From Nothophaeocryptopus gaeumannii (taxonomy: Eukaryota; Ascomycota; Dothideomycetes; Mycosphaerellales; Mycosphaerellaceae), in the NCBI GenBank assembly GCA_031771865.1, contig JASISA010000007.1:310001-374000 (forward strand): a stretch of DNA of 64,000 nt. Reading direction: 5' to 3'. The stretch's first letter is position 1. Every line of letters starts with the position of its first letter. Below the pieces are notes generated by a model. That model had not been told where the DNA came from. It searched no databases and saw nothing but the letters and a program-made list of their open reading frames with translations. Position numbers and translations under genes: made by a program. Positions 21,270 through 32,284 of this stretch are shown here, piece by piece.

Positions 21270-22620
21270 ATGGGACGTACTTTTAATTTCTGCGGACCCT
21301 GGCTTTCGGTATTCTTCCTCTTGACGACATCAATAACACTCGCTGCAGCAGAGGTGCGAAGCTACAAGGCCCATGGATCGTCACTCGAGGCTCGCCAAGC
21401 TTCGGCGCAAAGTGGCAAAGATCGGTGGGACGAGCTGCACAGGAACTATCTGGAGAACCTAAGGAATAACCTGGAACCCAATGGTCAATGCACTTGGGAC
21501 AACATGGTGGTGCGGAGAGAATGGTACGCGCTGCCTCAACTCACCGCAATAGCTCATATTCTGAATGCTAAGTACAAGGATCACAGGGGCGACATGAGCA
21601 CAGCGGACAAGAAAGCCTACTTTTCCGCTCTGTGGTGTTTGAAAGCAAAGCCCGCACAATCAGATCAAACTGCATACCCAGGCGCGCGCTCCCGCTGGGA
21701 CGACTTTGTAGTCGCCCACCTCAAAAATACCATGTTTGTACATCGATCGCCCTGGCTCGCAATCTGGCACAGACAGTACATATGGCGACTTGAGCGCGCA
21801 TTGCGAGAAGAATGCGGCTATGCACTGGGCCTTCCATACTGGCACTGGTCCCGCTACCTCGATCAAGACGTGAATACCTGGCCCCTCTTCGATGGCTCTG
21901 AGACGTCTGTCTCCGGCAACGGCACGCAGACTGGACAGTACTGCGCTTGTATAGAGGGCGGTCCTTTCGCCAACTGGACCATCAATCTGGGTCCGCAAAT
22001 TTCAGGTACTTGGGGATGTAAGCGCAACCCGCGCGACGACGGACTGGGATACAACCCGAGCTGCATCGAGCGAACGTTGCAGCCAGGAAATTTGGACCAC
22101 ATGAAGTATGAGGATGTTGTGAACGTTGTCGATGAGGCGCCCAGTATAAATTCGGATCTCGCAATACATATACTGGCACTCCTCGACTGACTTTTCTTCC
22201 AGATGCGAACCGCTTCGCCTCGTTTCTTGAGACGGAGAGCCCTTCACTCCACAACATGCCCCATATATTTGTGGGAGGCACCCAAATCGACGTCACTTTC
22301 TCTTCCCAAGACCCATGGTTCTTCTGGCACCATTGCATGGTCGAATTTGTACTCTCAGTATGGCAGAGCGTGGACTTCGAGAAACGAACGTCGTCATTAC
22401 CGGACTCGCAGATTTTTGACGCGATACGCGAAAGCGGTGGATGTAAGTGATGGAGGAAATCAATACAAAACGAGCAAATACTAATGTTTGACTAGGGAGT
22501 ATGCCAACACCGGAAGTCACTCTGGACAGTGAGATTTATCTTGCGGATGTGTTTGGAAACATCACAGTCAGGGAGGCGATGTGGACGAATAAGAATCATT
22601 ATTGCTACAGATACGAATAG
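21270..22620 (+). CDS. Secreted tyrosinase (type-3 copper oxidase)
   Basis: Three exons, 21270-22143, 22203-22442 and 22496-22620, give 412 residues. The start is chosen at the ATG directly before a signal peptide (WLSVFFLLTTSITLAAAEV). The CuA site is seen in VVAHLKNTMFVHRSPWLAIWHRQY, with His at about 149, 157 and 167. The CuB site is HNMPHIFVGG plus DPWFFWHHCMVE. Tyrosinases oxidise phenols to quinones using a two-copper centre; secreted fungal members act in pigment or phenol metabolism. Two N-glycosylation sites (NGT, NWT) suit export. The residue three positions after the CuB HH pair is Glu where Asp is usual, and the following Arg-Leu-Trp is absent. Both introns (59 and 53 nt) have canonical ends and matching phases. 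Confidence 0.88.
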
Positions 22621-22817
22621 TAATGTCTAAGCAAGGCAAGAGGTGGCATATTTGTTGTTGATGGAGCGTTCGCATTGCATGGAAAAGGGATGATCAGCTA
22701 ACACAAAACACAAGCATTAATGCGAAAGAGGTGAATAGCCACATTTCAGCTTCCCCTCCTCAGCCGCCTCGATGGCACCAAAGGCAGTGACACATCTGGA
22801 AGCAACTCTCATCGAAT

Positions 22818-24190
22818 TCACCTCGCCGGACCCGCTTTACCTGCCTTGGGAAGATACACCTTGTCCTCCCTCCACTCCTTCGGCACTTTCACCGCCGCCC
22901 CCGGTACCTTCGGATATAACATCGCAATCTTCGCTACATCCCCATCACTCACACTTATCACATGCCTCGGCTGATTCCCTCCCATAAACATCTTCTTCTC
23001 CCCTTTCTTCTTACCTCTCTTCATCGTATCCCACCAAACCAACACAGCATTATCGTTCGGGAAGGGTTTCCCTTTGATGGAAAAGTCTGCTCCGTCGTAG
23101 GATCCGTAGTTCATGATGGAGTTGTAGTCGTATTGGATGGATTTGACGTGTTGGCCGATTACGTCCTCGCGGGGGATGATAATGTAGATTCCGGCGCTGA
23201 AGCCGTAGCGGATGGCTGTGGGGCGGTCGGTGCATCTGAGAAAATGAATGAGTGAGTGAGTGAGTGAGTGATTTGCGAAGGATGCATCGAGGTTGTTTGA
23301 TGAGTGCGTACGCTCTCTGAATGGTGTCACCAGGTTGGCAACCTTTTCCTTTTGTCTCGATGCGCTTCTTGATCTGATGAGTATGAGTTAGCAATGGCTG
23401 CGAAAGAGTCCTGGATTTTGGGAAAGAGACTAACGTACGTCTCTGTAGTCGTTGAGATACTGTGGTCGGAATTCGACATGATCGTCTCTGTCGGGACGCT
23501 GGAACTCATGGTCAAGACCTAGAATGCGATCAATAAACGCCCTCTTCGAGATCAGCCAAGGCAACGAACCGAAGACATGCCCTGCATATTCAATGTCATC
23601 AGCATTTTCCTTTGCAGGCATCAGGTTGAAAGACTACTCACCAAACGCATGTACCATTGACACCCTGTCCTGATGGCCAACTTGGATCGTTGTAAGTCTG
23701 TCTTCGCTGAGCGTAGAGTCCTTGAGAGCAAACTTCAGTCTATGTCAATCATCGTCTCCTTGTTTGCCATCTTTCGCCAGTAGCGAGATGATCGGTCGGT
23801 AACCTAAGTTTGCAGCGTAGGTCTTGTAGTCATGGTGTATAAGATTGAGGGTATCCGGAGCCGCGCAACCCTTATACTCTCGTTCTCGTCCATGGGCTGC
23901 TCAGTGCGAACGACCAAGCCGAAATTCTGAAATGCGGACTCCCATAGCTTGAGACTTTCTTCGACGATTGGGCGAAGCATTTCATAGTCTGCTTCTGTGC
24001 TGTAGCAGTAGCGGACAGGTGGGTCTGGCCAGGGAATTTCGGCCGGTTTCTTAGCAGAATCCCACTCGCGGATCCCAAACCATCGCCTCTCGAGGACCTC
24101 ATTTGTTGCGTTGTGAAGCACACACGCCGATGTGATGGTGAGGCAGATGGAAAGGATGGCTATCGACCACGCCTGTGGTGAACAGACCAT
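22818..24190 (-). pseudogene. Astacin-type (M12A) secreted metalloprotease gene, broken and lacking the catalytic Glu
   Basis: ATG 24190 begins a signal peptide (AWSIAILSICLTITSACVL). The family pattern continues through VRYCYSTEADYEML, YKGCAAPDTLNLIHHDYKTY, VSMVHAFG/HVFG/LDHEFQRPDRDD and the Met-turn YDYNSIMNYG, ending at 22818. Three defects: a one-base shift near 23885; an in-frame TGA near 23750, just before LKFALKDSTL; and the zinc motif reading HAFGHVFGLDH, so the catalytic Glu codon is GCG (Ala) instead of GAG. The intact neighbour (24541-25894) has HEIGHSIGFEH. Four downstream introns still have good splice sites, including one split inside the zinc motif at the same place as in the neighbour. 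This is a decayed duplicate. Confidence 0.75.
23245..23272. repeat. Tetranucleotide microsatellite (GAGT)n
   Basis: About six copies of TGAG/GAGT on the plus strand lie inside an intron of the broken M12A gene. The copies are nearly perfect. Confidence 0.9.
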
Positions 24191-24540
24191 GGTCTCGGTC
24201 GAGTACACTGCAGTCTATATAGTGCCCAATATGGTTGGTGAATGACCGCTGGTGAACGAGTGTGGATGCGTTGCTCTTGGTCATCTGCCTTTGAAGTATG
24301 TAGTTGTCAGAACATCGCAGACGAGTGCACACGGCAGTACATCCATAATCACATGAACACCTTTGGAAGGGCTCACTGACATGTGATGCCGTGACCTCCG
24401 TAGCAAACGAAGCTCATGAATCCTTAGCACGTGGCTTCATATCAGCTACAACCGGCGCGCGCAAACGAGTATGCATATGCCGCTGATGATCGAGGCTTGA
24501 CCTTCATCCATAAGGCCACGATCGATGTACTCAAATCCTG

Positions 24541-25894
24541 CTATTGGCCACCGCCGTGCCGTTCAGAGTAGTAGACGAAATCATGGTCAGCATCGTAGAG
24601 TAGCGGCCGCGGCTCTCTTCTTCTTCCCTTCGCCCTTCGACCTCTCCTCTCCAACTGGTCCGTCGGCGCCCACGCAGGAGCTCCCCAAATCTCCTTCGCC
24701 AGATCATAGTCATTCTCCGGATAAAGCTGTCTCACTCTCGCAATATCGCCATCAGAAACGATATGATCCCTTCCACCCATGTAGAGCTCCAGGCCAAAGC
24801 CAAGCCCAAGTCCACCGTCCTTTTGCATGATGACCTACAAGTATAAAGATCAGTATATGACCAGGGTTTGAAATCTGGCAAGGAGTGTCACTCACCGATC
24901 CATTTCCATTGGTTCCGTCGTTAGAGTCGTACATCATGATAGAGTCGTAGTCAATTTCTTTCGACCACAGTGTTCCCGCGCCATGGGAGATGGCCATGTT
25001 GGCGGGGCAGAATGCCCAGGCAATGAAATCATATTCGAGCGCAACGTACCGGTTTGCGCAGACTTGATCCATGGTATACTTCCCGTCCTTCTCAACCTTG
25101 GCCTTCGTTGCTTCGTAGCCTTCGAGATTCTGGCAGTTGAAGTCGATGTATTTGGCCCGGTCGGGACGGGCGTGCTCGTGTTCGAAACCGATGGAGTGAC
25201 CTGCGAAACTCGGTCAGTCTCCTGCGTTTAGTCTGCGCATCACGATTTACTCCCCAGAGCATACCGATCTCATGAGCCATGGTGATGATATCTCCTCGTT
25301 TAGCTTCTCCACTCTGACTGAACGCTCTCTGGAACTGGAGGACGTGTCGTCCGGCCCCTGTGCCTTGTGAAAGTTCGATATAGCCCACAGTTGTAACCGT
25401 CGCACCGTCTTTGACATCACTCACGTCGGAGATGTACAGAGAATCAGTGGCAACTCCTGGTTGACCGCAGATGGCGATCTTATGAGGATCTTTGAAGTTG
25501 CCAAGAGCGGAGTAGAATCGGAAGCGAGAATCCGCAATAGCACCCTCCCACATCTTGCTTCCCCTTTCGACGATGAGATGCAAGGAATCGTAGTCCGATT
25601 GCTTGACATAGCAGTATCTGATCGGCTGGGTTGGTTGCGTGGAGCCATCGGGGAAGGGTTCGGTGCGGTCTGCAATGACGGGCCAGGCGGTCACCTGATG
25701 TGAGTGAGGAGTCAGTGCGGCATATTGCTTTCCACAACGGAGATGCTTCATACCTTGATGTCTTCGGTGCCGACTGGATTGCCCACGCTGTACCATCTTC
25801 GTAAGTGTAAATCTTGATCTGGGCCAGGACAGGTGGAGACCAGGGAAAGTAAGAGCATCAGTGGCAATCGAAAAATCGTGCGGTATTTCGCCAT
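24541..25894 (-). CDS. Secreted astacin-type (M12A) zinc metalloprotease
   Basis: Four exons: 25894-25754, 25694-25265, 25200-24896 and 24834-24541, total 389 residues. Signal peptide: RLPLMLLLSLVSTC. The zinc motif HEIGHSIGFEHEHARPDR has all three His plus catalytic Glu189 (His188, His192, His198) and the astacin-family fifth position region. The Met-turn is SIMMYDSND. Four or more Cys in the catalytic domain suit disulfides. The C-terminal ~40 residues are Arg-rich (RRGRRAKGRRRE). The intron splitting the zinc motif after the first base of Gly191 is shared with the broken neighbour. Astacins cleave extracellular proteins; the substrate here is unknown. It was probably duplicated in tandem with the adjacent copy. 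Confidence 0.85.
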
Positions 25895-26133
25895 CTTGGC
25901 CAAGTTTGAGCTCTGTCACAAGGGAGGCGTAACGAATCGAGGCAGCTCCCAGTGAGTAGGAAGCTCCAACCTTGTCGGGATGGTCAGCCTTATGAGTGCA
26001 ATATGATTGATGATAGTCTCACCAGCTTCCTGTAGCTGCTCAGAATTATTTCAACGAAAGAAAATATAACTCAGGCCTGGTGTCGCATTCTTCAAAAGTG
26101 ATTCGATCTCTACAACTCAATCAAGGTCAGTAA

Positions 26134-26834
26134 AAATGGTATCAATACGAACCGCCCTGATCGGATTTCTCCTCGTGACTGCTTCCAGCGTGGCCATCGC
26201 GAAGGAGTCCACTTCCATTTCTATCGCTACACTGACGGACAATGCCAAGACCGGATCGGGAAGGGCAGTCACCTAACAGACGATAGAAAGAGACCCCACG
26301 GAAAATGTCATAATTTCAGTGACGCGACAGCCTTCCCAAGTTTCGATGTGGACGTAAATCCAGGGCTCCCTCGTTCCCTGGCGAAATATGGTCAGTCTAC
26401 TCTTGGCAATTGTCGTAGTGTCTCACTAACGTCGGGCAGGAATGTGCAACATCAATGTCTACTCTGTCAAGGGCCACGTAGTGAGGGGGCGCGGAGGCGT
26501 AAGCTAATCTCGCCCATGCTGCTCAGCATCTCTCGGCGCGTCACTGACTAGAACTGCGTAGTTGGCCCTCGATGATGGTGGTCGACATTTTCGTGTGATA
26601 AAGACCGGCATGAGCATCCACATCCACTGTCAAGACAAGAGATTCTCTTCAGACGACCCATGTGGCAATGCCTGGCCTCCTCCCGGATCCAATGGGCCCC
26701 CTATCCTTGTCTTGGGAGCAAACACTGAGACTTGGTGCAACCCCTCGCAAATGACTTCGCCAGTGACCATCACAGGTCTGCATGAAGAGCTCACGTTCAT
26801 CATCGTGCCCATTCCTACAGGCACGGATATGTAG
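26134..26834 (+). pseudogene. Small secreted Cys-rich protein gene with an apparent frameshift after the signal peptide
   Basis: ATG 26134 opens a clean signal peptide (ALIGFLLVTASSVAIA). That frame stops after about 45 codons. A one-base shift near 26200 leads into VHFHFYRYTDGQCQDRIGKG and continues through two introns (about 26392-26439 and 26481-26563, canonical ends) to ALDDGGRHFRVIKTGMSIHI, finishing at 26834. The mature part has about six Cys and many His. No intron can restore the frame between signal and mature parts. It could be a recently broken effector-like gene or a sequence error. Family unknown. Confidence 0.5.
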
Positions 26835-27290
26835 CTTGGAGAAGCTTTCTTTGCTGCGGACGGCCGGAGGTGGCGGTAGGCTTAAGTACGGGAGTCTGGT
26901 AGGAAAAAGAGCGGGATAGGCCCTGCGGGTATGAGTGTTGTTGGTTTCGTTTTTTCGTCTCTCATAAAGCTCATCAGCTATTTGGGTATCATGCAAGCAA
27001 TAAACGAAGATTCGGCTGTGTCGAGCCATGCCACCCATTACAATATAGTGCAGCGACATGCGTGAAAGTCCGGGAAGTGATACGCCTTCATATCGATGTC
27101 GTCAATCCTCTTCGCTGCCCATTCGTCGAGCTTGATCTTCGGTGCGGATCGAGAGTTCGGCGGTGGAGGTCTGGAAAGATTGTCCCGGAGGCCTGAGATG
27201 CGACGACGATTCGGTACGATGTCTTTTGCCCAGTCAGGTTTGCTCAAGAGAACGCCGACAGCTATGAGAAAAGGTTACCAACGAGCTCCA
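26835..27290. other. Convergent intergenic region
   Basis: About 455 bp. A minus-strand frame (27247-27038, no ATG start) with KLDEWAAKRIDDIDMKAYHF may be a leftover exon or chance. Nothing else is supported. Confidence 0.35.
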
Positions 27291-28326
27291 TCAGTTGGCG
27301 AGGAGTTGAAGCGCACTCTTGAAGGCGTCAACAACCTTGATGTCTGCGAATCTGGGTCAAAAACCATTGGCTACTGCAAGCGAAGGGACACTTACAATGC
27401 AGACGCTTCTTCTCAAGCTCCTCCTCTTCGTGAATGACATATGTCGTTTGGGTCTTGAGTCTGTGGCAGGGATCAGCGAGATTCTGAAAAGGACCACAAC
27501 GAGCGTACCGCTTGAAGCTACGGTCGACCTCTTTTCGAGAGCCGACTCCAACCCACAGCGAGAAGAACTGCGACACGGTCAGCTAGACGCTCAAGAATAG
27601 GCTCGAAGCAGCACGAACGTTGAGCATTCTCTCAAAGTCTTCTGAGACAGTATTCTCCGTCGCGTTGAGCTCTCGAACCTTGTCGTGAAAGCGTTGCTCA
27701 AGATCGCCCCAGTTGAATTCTTTGATATGCTCCTCGGGTAGAGTCTCATCTGAGGAGTCGGATGCATCGTCCTCGTCCTGAAGATCGGCATCCGCATCCT
27801 CTTCAGATTCTTGAGCCTCGGCGACAGTCTTCTTCTGTGCTTTCTTCGAGGACTTTGCAGCCTTGGGAGCCTTAGTCTTCTTCGACTTTTGAGCTTGACC
27901 GGAGGAGGATACATTGCGGGAAGGCGGGGCTGTCTGCGGCTGCGACTCTAGCTCCAACTGTGAGAAGCCGAGCGTCTGTGAGGCTGTCATGGTGGTTTCT
28001 GAAGCATCAGTGTCTGGATCATTGTCCTTGCCCTGGTGGGCAGGTGGAGCAACATCGCCAATTGCGGTGGCGGAACTGTCTGCGACCTCAGACTCGTTAT
28101 GAGAGCGCTTGCGGCCCTTTCGGCCTGTCTGTGCAGCCGACGCGGGTTTGCTTGGTGGCGGCATTTCGTTTTTGGCCGCCATCTGCTTAGGAGCGGGAGT
28201 CGGTGAGATGGGCGGCGTGCCGGAGAAGTCGAGCTGCATCGGTTCAAGTGGCTCCTGCTTGGCTTCCGCTTTCACCGCTGGCGACTCTTGAGATGCCGCG
28301 TCGCTCGTCACCTGCCCAGCAGACAT
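27291..28326 (-). CDS. Conserved fungal protein of unknown function, acidic/Lys-rich N-terminus
   Basis: Four exons: 28326-27619, 27567-27509, 27460-27396 and 27343-27291, total 294 residues. All phases fit. The start is the ATG at 28326; the longer frame above it starts only at TTG. Residues 1-190 are low-complexity: Pro/Ser-rich, then KKTKAPKAAKSSKKAQKK, then a run of Glu/Asp (EESEEDADADLQDEDD pattern). The C-terminal ~100 residues look folded and helical: EFNWGDLEQRFHDKVREL, FFSLWVGVGSRKEVDRSFKR, LKTQTTYVIHEEEELEKKRL, IKVVDAFKSALQLL. The basic and acidic tracts suggest a nuclear protein. I do not know its role. The first intron donor (GTTCGT) is weak. Confidence 0.7.
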
Positions 28327-28679
28327 GTTGCCATGGTGCAAAGCGGTGTTGATGGGAGGTGGAGGAGGTCAGGTGTGAGACTCGAGAAGTGCTGGCGTGT
28401 CGATTAAGGTTTCGTCGACGCGTGAAGATCGGGCCGCGTGACGCGCTGTCACGAGCCAGGAACGGAAGCGACGATGACCTCAACTTCGACATCTGACCGG
28501 CATCTCTCTGCAATAAAGACACCGCCCTCGCCGCCCAATCGCACTTCCAGCACTCGAAATCGAAATGACTTGACGAGATTGTGTCTCCTACGATCTCCGC
28601 TAGCAGACCGACCACCATGCTCAGGCACCGATATCCCTCCTTCTTTACAGAATATATCTGAAGAGAGGCTGCGGACAAC
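28327..28679. promoter_or_regulatory. Bidirectional promoter between 27291-28326 and ATG14
   Basis: 353 bp between two divergently transcribed ATGs. It must serve both genes. No specific binding site is asserted. Confidence 0.5.
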
Positions 28680-30287
28680 ATGGACTGTGATATTTGTTCG
28701 AGAGCCACCAACGGCGGACGGCAGAAACCTCTATGTGCCACATGCGCCCAGGCTATTCTCTATGGGCCGCGAGTCGACCAGGCTACCACCCTCCTAGCCC
28801 GAGAGAAGCACCATGCCCACGCGGAGGCAGTTGTACGCCCTGGAAACGATGGAGTGCTCGCAGCGCTTCCCGAAGATGCTGATCTTGACGCCATCAGTTC
28901 TGGGATGAGAAGGCACAGCCTAGAGCGATCGCGGGCAGAACAAGAGGCGACCAAGGGTCGTATAAACGACATCACGAGGCAAGCAGAGCAGCTCAAGCAC
29001 GAGATGGAGCAATACAAAGCACACATCGAGTCTCAGAAGGCGCGTATGCACCAACATAGCGAGGCACTTGACGCTGCTCGAGCAGAGCAAGAGAAGACAC
29101 GACCGAGAGCCCTCGACCCGGTACAAGTCACTGCTAAGAAGGCATACCAGAGGCTGGACAAGGTTCGCGGCAGGGTGTTGGACGCCAGACAGCTGCTATG
29201 TCGGGAGGCTGCTCTGGCACTCAATTTCCAGAGGCGAAAACGCGCGAATGGCAGGTCAGACTACCTAATCGGAGGCATACCCATTCCGGATCTAAGAGAG
29301 CTGAACATCAAGACACAATCTCAGGCCAAAGATCCGCTGGTCGGAGGCAGAACCGTTGCAGAGCCACACGACAAGGTTTCAGAGGCGTTCGACAATGTCG
29401 CTCGTCTGTTGAACCTGTGCGCCTACTACCTCTCAGTCCGACTCCCTGGCGAGCTGCTTCTCCCGCACGAGAACTTCCCGCGTGCAGCCATAATGCCCGA
29501 AAAGGCAAGCTACAAGTACAAGAACATCAAGTTTCCCGGCCTATCACCAAGTCAGTCGTCCAGCCCCGCTGCATCGCGCATCATTGAGCAGAATCAGCCA
29601 CGACCGAGACCGCTCTGGCTAGACCGTCCGCTGGCTCAGCTTGCAAAGGAGGATCCAAAGTCTTATGGCTTTTACGTTGAAGGCGTCACTATGCTCGCAT
29701 ACAATGTCGCCTGGCTTTGTCGCACTCAAGGTATCGACAACATCAACAACTTCGACGAGGTGTGCGCCTTTGGTAGAAACCTGTATTATTTACTTTTTGG
29801 TCATCATCGCAGAACGGCTCAAAGACCACCAACGGAAGGAAAGCAGACCGGAGCCTCGAGCAAAGTAACCGATCTATCTGGAAAGTCGGAACCTATCAAG
29901 GACCCGGTCAAGCTCGGCACCTTTTCCCACAACTCCGCTCTGCACAACCTCGCCATGGCCGACGGACTGGACTTCATGAAGTCCTGGAAAATGGGCTCTT
30001 CTGGACGGCTGGCCGATACACTGCGCAACTATCTGTTGACGGAGATCTCTGGCGCTGAATGGGATCTTGTGGAAGAGCACGAATGGGACGAGGACCGCGA
30101 AGACGAACAGCCCGTCCTCGTCGCTGGATCTCGACGATCCTACGATTCCAGACACCCCGCAATGAGTGTTATGACTGTGGCCGCCCACGATGGTGCCGAT
30201 GATGAGAGGGCTCACACTAGTACTTCCGAGGGACAGCAGACAAGGAAGAGGAGCGGGAACGGGTGGATGAAGGTGAGAGGGAGGTGA
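28680..30287 (+). CDS. ATG14: Autophagy protein Atg14 (PI3-kinase complex I subunit)
   Basis: Intronless, 535 residues. The N-terminus has two CxxC pairs (Cys3, Cys6, Cys19, Cys22), as in Atg14/Barkor. A long coiled coil covers about residues 75-155 (INDITRQAEQLKHEMEQYKA, MHQHSEALDAARAEQE). The conserved C-terminal half carries IGGIPIPDLRELN, LLNLCAYYLSVRLPGELLLP and FPRAAIM, the typical Atg14/UVRAG block. Atg14 joins Vps34, Vps15 and Atg6 and directs PI3P synthesis to the autophagosome assembly site. The C-terminal tail is acidic, then Ser/Arg-rich. Vps38/UVRAG is the alternative, but the N-terminal Cys pairs favour Atg14. Confidence 0.85.
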   Translation: MDCDICSRATNGGRQKPLCATCAQAILYGPRVDQATTLLAREKHHAHAEAVVRPGNDGVLAALPEDADLDAISSGMRRHSLERSRAEQEATKGRINDITRQAEQLKHEMEQYKAHIESQKARMHQHSEALDAARAEQEKTRPRALDPVQVTAKKAYQRLDKVRGRVLDARQLLCREAALALNFQRRKRANGRSDYLIGGIPIPDLRELNIKTQSQAKDPLVGGRTVAEPHDKVSEAFDNVARLLNLCAYYLSVRLPGELLLPHENFPRAAIMPEKASYKYKNIKFPGLSPSQSSSPAASRIIEQNQPRPRPLWLDRPLAQLAKEDPKSYGFYVEGVTMLAYNVAWLCRTQGIDNINNFDEVCAFGRNLYYLLFGHHRRTAQRPPTEGKQTGASSKVTDLSGKSEPIKDPVKLGTFSHNSALHNLAMADGLDFMKSWKMGSSGRLADTLRNYLLTEISGAEWDLVEEHEWDEDREDEQPVLVAGSRRSYDSRHPAMSVMTVAAHDGADDERAHTSTSEGQQTRKRSGNGWMKVRGR

Positions 30288-30368
30288 GGGGATGTCACCT
30301 AACGGTTGGAACGATGCATTGATCCCCTAGGATACGAATTACGCCTAATGTTAACGCAATTCATGTCC

Positions 30369-30851
30369 ACCTCTTCCGTGTTCTCACCGCTCAGTCGACT
30401 CGCTGAGACATCACGTTCCAATCCGAGGTGCGAACATCGATTGAAATAGATGAGAAAGCCTCTCGCTACACTCGTACAAGATTCTCTTATCTCTGCATTC
30501 GTCGTGATCGCACGGCCATGCCACGCCAACTCAAAGCTCCGAAACCCACCTAGATCTGATGGAAGCTCCCTTGTACCAGCCATGTACAGGCCCATTTCTG
30601 TAAGTAGTTGACACACCGAAGCGTTGCGTTCCAATCCGAGGTGTCGGAATTGACTTAACTCGATGAGAGGGCCTCTCGTCATACCCGTACATCAATTCAC
30701 TGTCTCTTTCTGTGTCCTCGCCGCACAGCCATTTCGCGCCAACTCATGGCTCCAAAATCAATAGCTGAGTACTGCGCTCGAATTCGAGGCGCCGGAAACG
30801 ACTGAGAGCAATGAGAAGCTCTAAATACCAAGCCGTACAATCTTACGCATC
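30369..30851. repeat. Degenerate direct repeats (3-4 copies)
   Basis: A unit beginning near CGTTCCAATCCGAGGTG, followed by a GAGA..GCCTCTCG block and then ACGCCAACTCAAAGCTCC-like sequence, appears at about 30414-30556, 30627-30767 and, shortened, 30773-30851. The end of another copy lies at 30369-30400. Copies differ mostly by C/T and G/A changes. Fragments of similar sequence (GAGAAGCTCTCTATG near 31550, CGTTCTAGTCCAAACGTGC near 31590) suggest further copies to about 31600. A 127-codon minus-strand frame across it is created by the repeats and is not a gene. Confidence 0.6.
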
Positions 30852-31820
30852 TTTAATTAAAAACAAGCTATATATCCGTTCAGTTCGAATTCAAAGGTAC
30901 GAAATGGCGAAGTGGTTGTTGAGGAGCCCCTCAAAACCACCCTTAAGTATGATGGATCTGTCCTCTCAAGTCGGAGTTTCAACCTGCCTCTAAGACGCCC
31001 ATCTATTACCTCTACCTCGCTTCTTCACAACCAATGAGGGCAATTTCGATAAGGGATCTTCAAAGAGGATCGCGCGGAGCATTTCAAGTATGCATCATGC
31101 TAAAATGTGGGCGGAGAAGTTCATGCCATTGGGCGAGATGGTAGGCCTAGTGTGCGTAGGAAGTTGAGAGGGAGAAGCAGCAACGTCGTGCATACCAGCT
31201 TTTCCCTTTTCTTCCTGCCCCTGCGCCCAGTAGACATGAGCCTGATAAGAAAGCCTTGAGAGCAGAAATGGATGCATCAACGTCAGCGGGGGAATGGATG
31301 AACGCGGTCGACGATTGAGTCATGCACAATTCGCAAGAGCTTTGAAAGTGTCAAGTTAGACTGTGTTGACCATATTGGAAAGATCAAACTACGTTTGAAA
31401 TTTTTCTGCTTGGTGTTCATTTGAAGGCCGTCGCGGTCGGATCCCAGTGCTTCAGCATGACGAAAGTTTTAGTGAAGCTCCCTATGCCTATACAACACGC
31501 TCGGCCGTCACGTTCGGACTTCAGCCCAACAAGATGACAAGGTATTATGAGAAGCTCTCTATGCTCATGCCATGCTCACCATCGTTACGTTCTAGTCCAA
31601 ACGTGCAAAAAGAGGAGCAACCGTCGAGAACGCCTCGCTTCTCCATCATCCATCCGCACCCTAGGAACGGTCTAGATGCATTCCGTCGTTCAGTCGTCAA
31701 CTTATATAAGCAGCATGCCGCAATCAAATTGCCTTGAGTTTCATTACGTCCATCTCGAAACAATTCTTTCCAGCATGTCAACACGCCAACATCCCCTCTT
31801 GACCCCACCTCAATCATTCC
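30852..31820. other. Intergenic, partly repeat-derived
   Basis: About 970 bp. It contains AT-rich patches, weak copies of the repeat above near 31450-31610, and a TATATAAG box near 31702. Short frames have no family features. Confidence 0.4.
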
Positions 31821-32284
31821 CTATCGCCCAGTAAACCCCCTCGTCGCCTCATCAGCCCCTTCACCCGCCGTATCACCCAACGGATTCTGTAGCGCACCAC
31901 CGCCCAGATTGCCCAGACCTTTCTTCAGATCCTTAACATCCTGCTGATCCGAATCCGGGATTTTGTTGATCTGGTCTTTGGCAATGTAGGAGGCTTTGTT
32001 CTATGGCAGCGTTAGCGAGCCGGTCAAGAAGGGTAGTCCAACTCGCGAAGAAGGAAAGGAGTATCGGGAAGGGCGGAGCATTCGTATATGAAGAGGACAA
32101 TATAGCCGGGAGAGCGTAAGAGGAGGTGAAGAGGGGAGGCAAGACGTACTTCACCCATCGTGTTCAAAGCCTTGCGTTCGAGATCTCGCTTCATTTCCGG
32201 CGGGATGCCGAAGAGGTAAATGTACCCTGCGAAAACAGCAATTACTGCTGCCACGGTACCAGCGATAACAGCGGCTGAAGGCAT
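31821..32284 (-). CDS. Small single-pass membrane protein, unknown
   Basis: Two exons, 32284-32150 and 32000-31821, encode 104 residues. The N-terminus is a hydrophobic segment (VIAGTVAAVIAVFAGYIYLF, residues ~6-25) followed by GIPPEMKRDLERKALNTMGE. Exon 2 gives a soluble tail (YIAKDQINKIPDSDQQDVK, then a Gly-rich stretch and GEGADEATRGFTGR). The intron (149 nt, donor GTACGT, acceptor CATAG) is in phase 0. The topology would suit a mitochondrial or ER membrane anchor with a short exposed tail. No family is recognised. The single 86-codon frame reading through the intron is less convincing than the spliced form. Confidence 0.6.

Noticed and set aside
23245..23272. Possible CRISPR-like or telomeric repeat
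   Set aside because: Simple four-base microsatellite without spacers.
30299..30682. 127-codon minus-strand frame with an internal HLGLER repeat
   Set aside because: The apparent protein repeat comes from the direct DNA repeats; there is no family or splice support.
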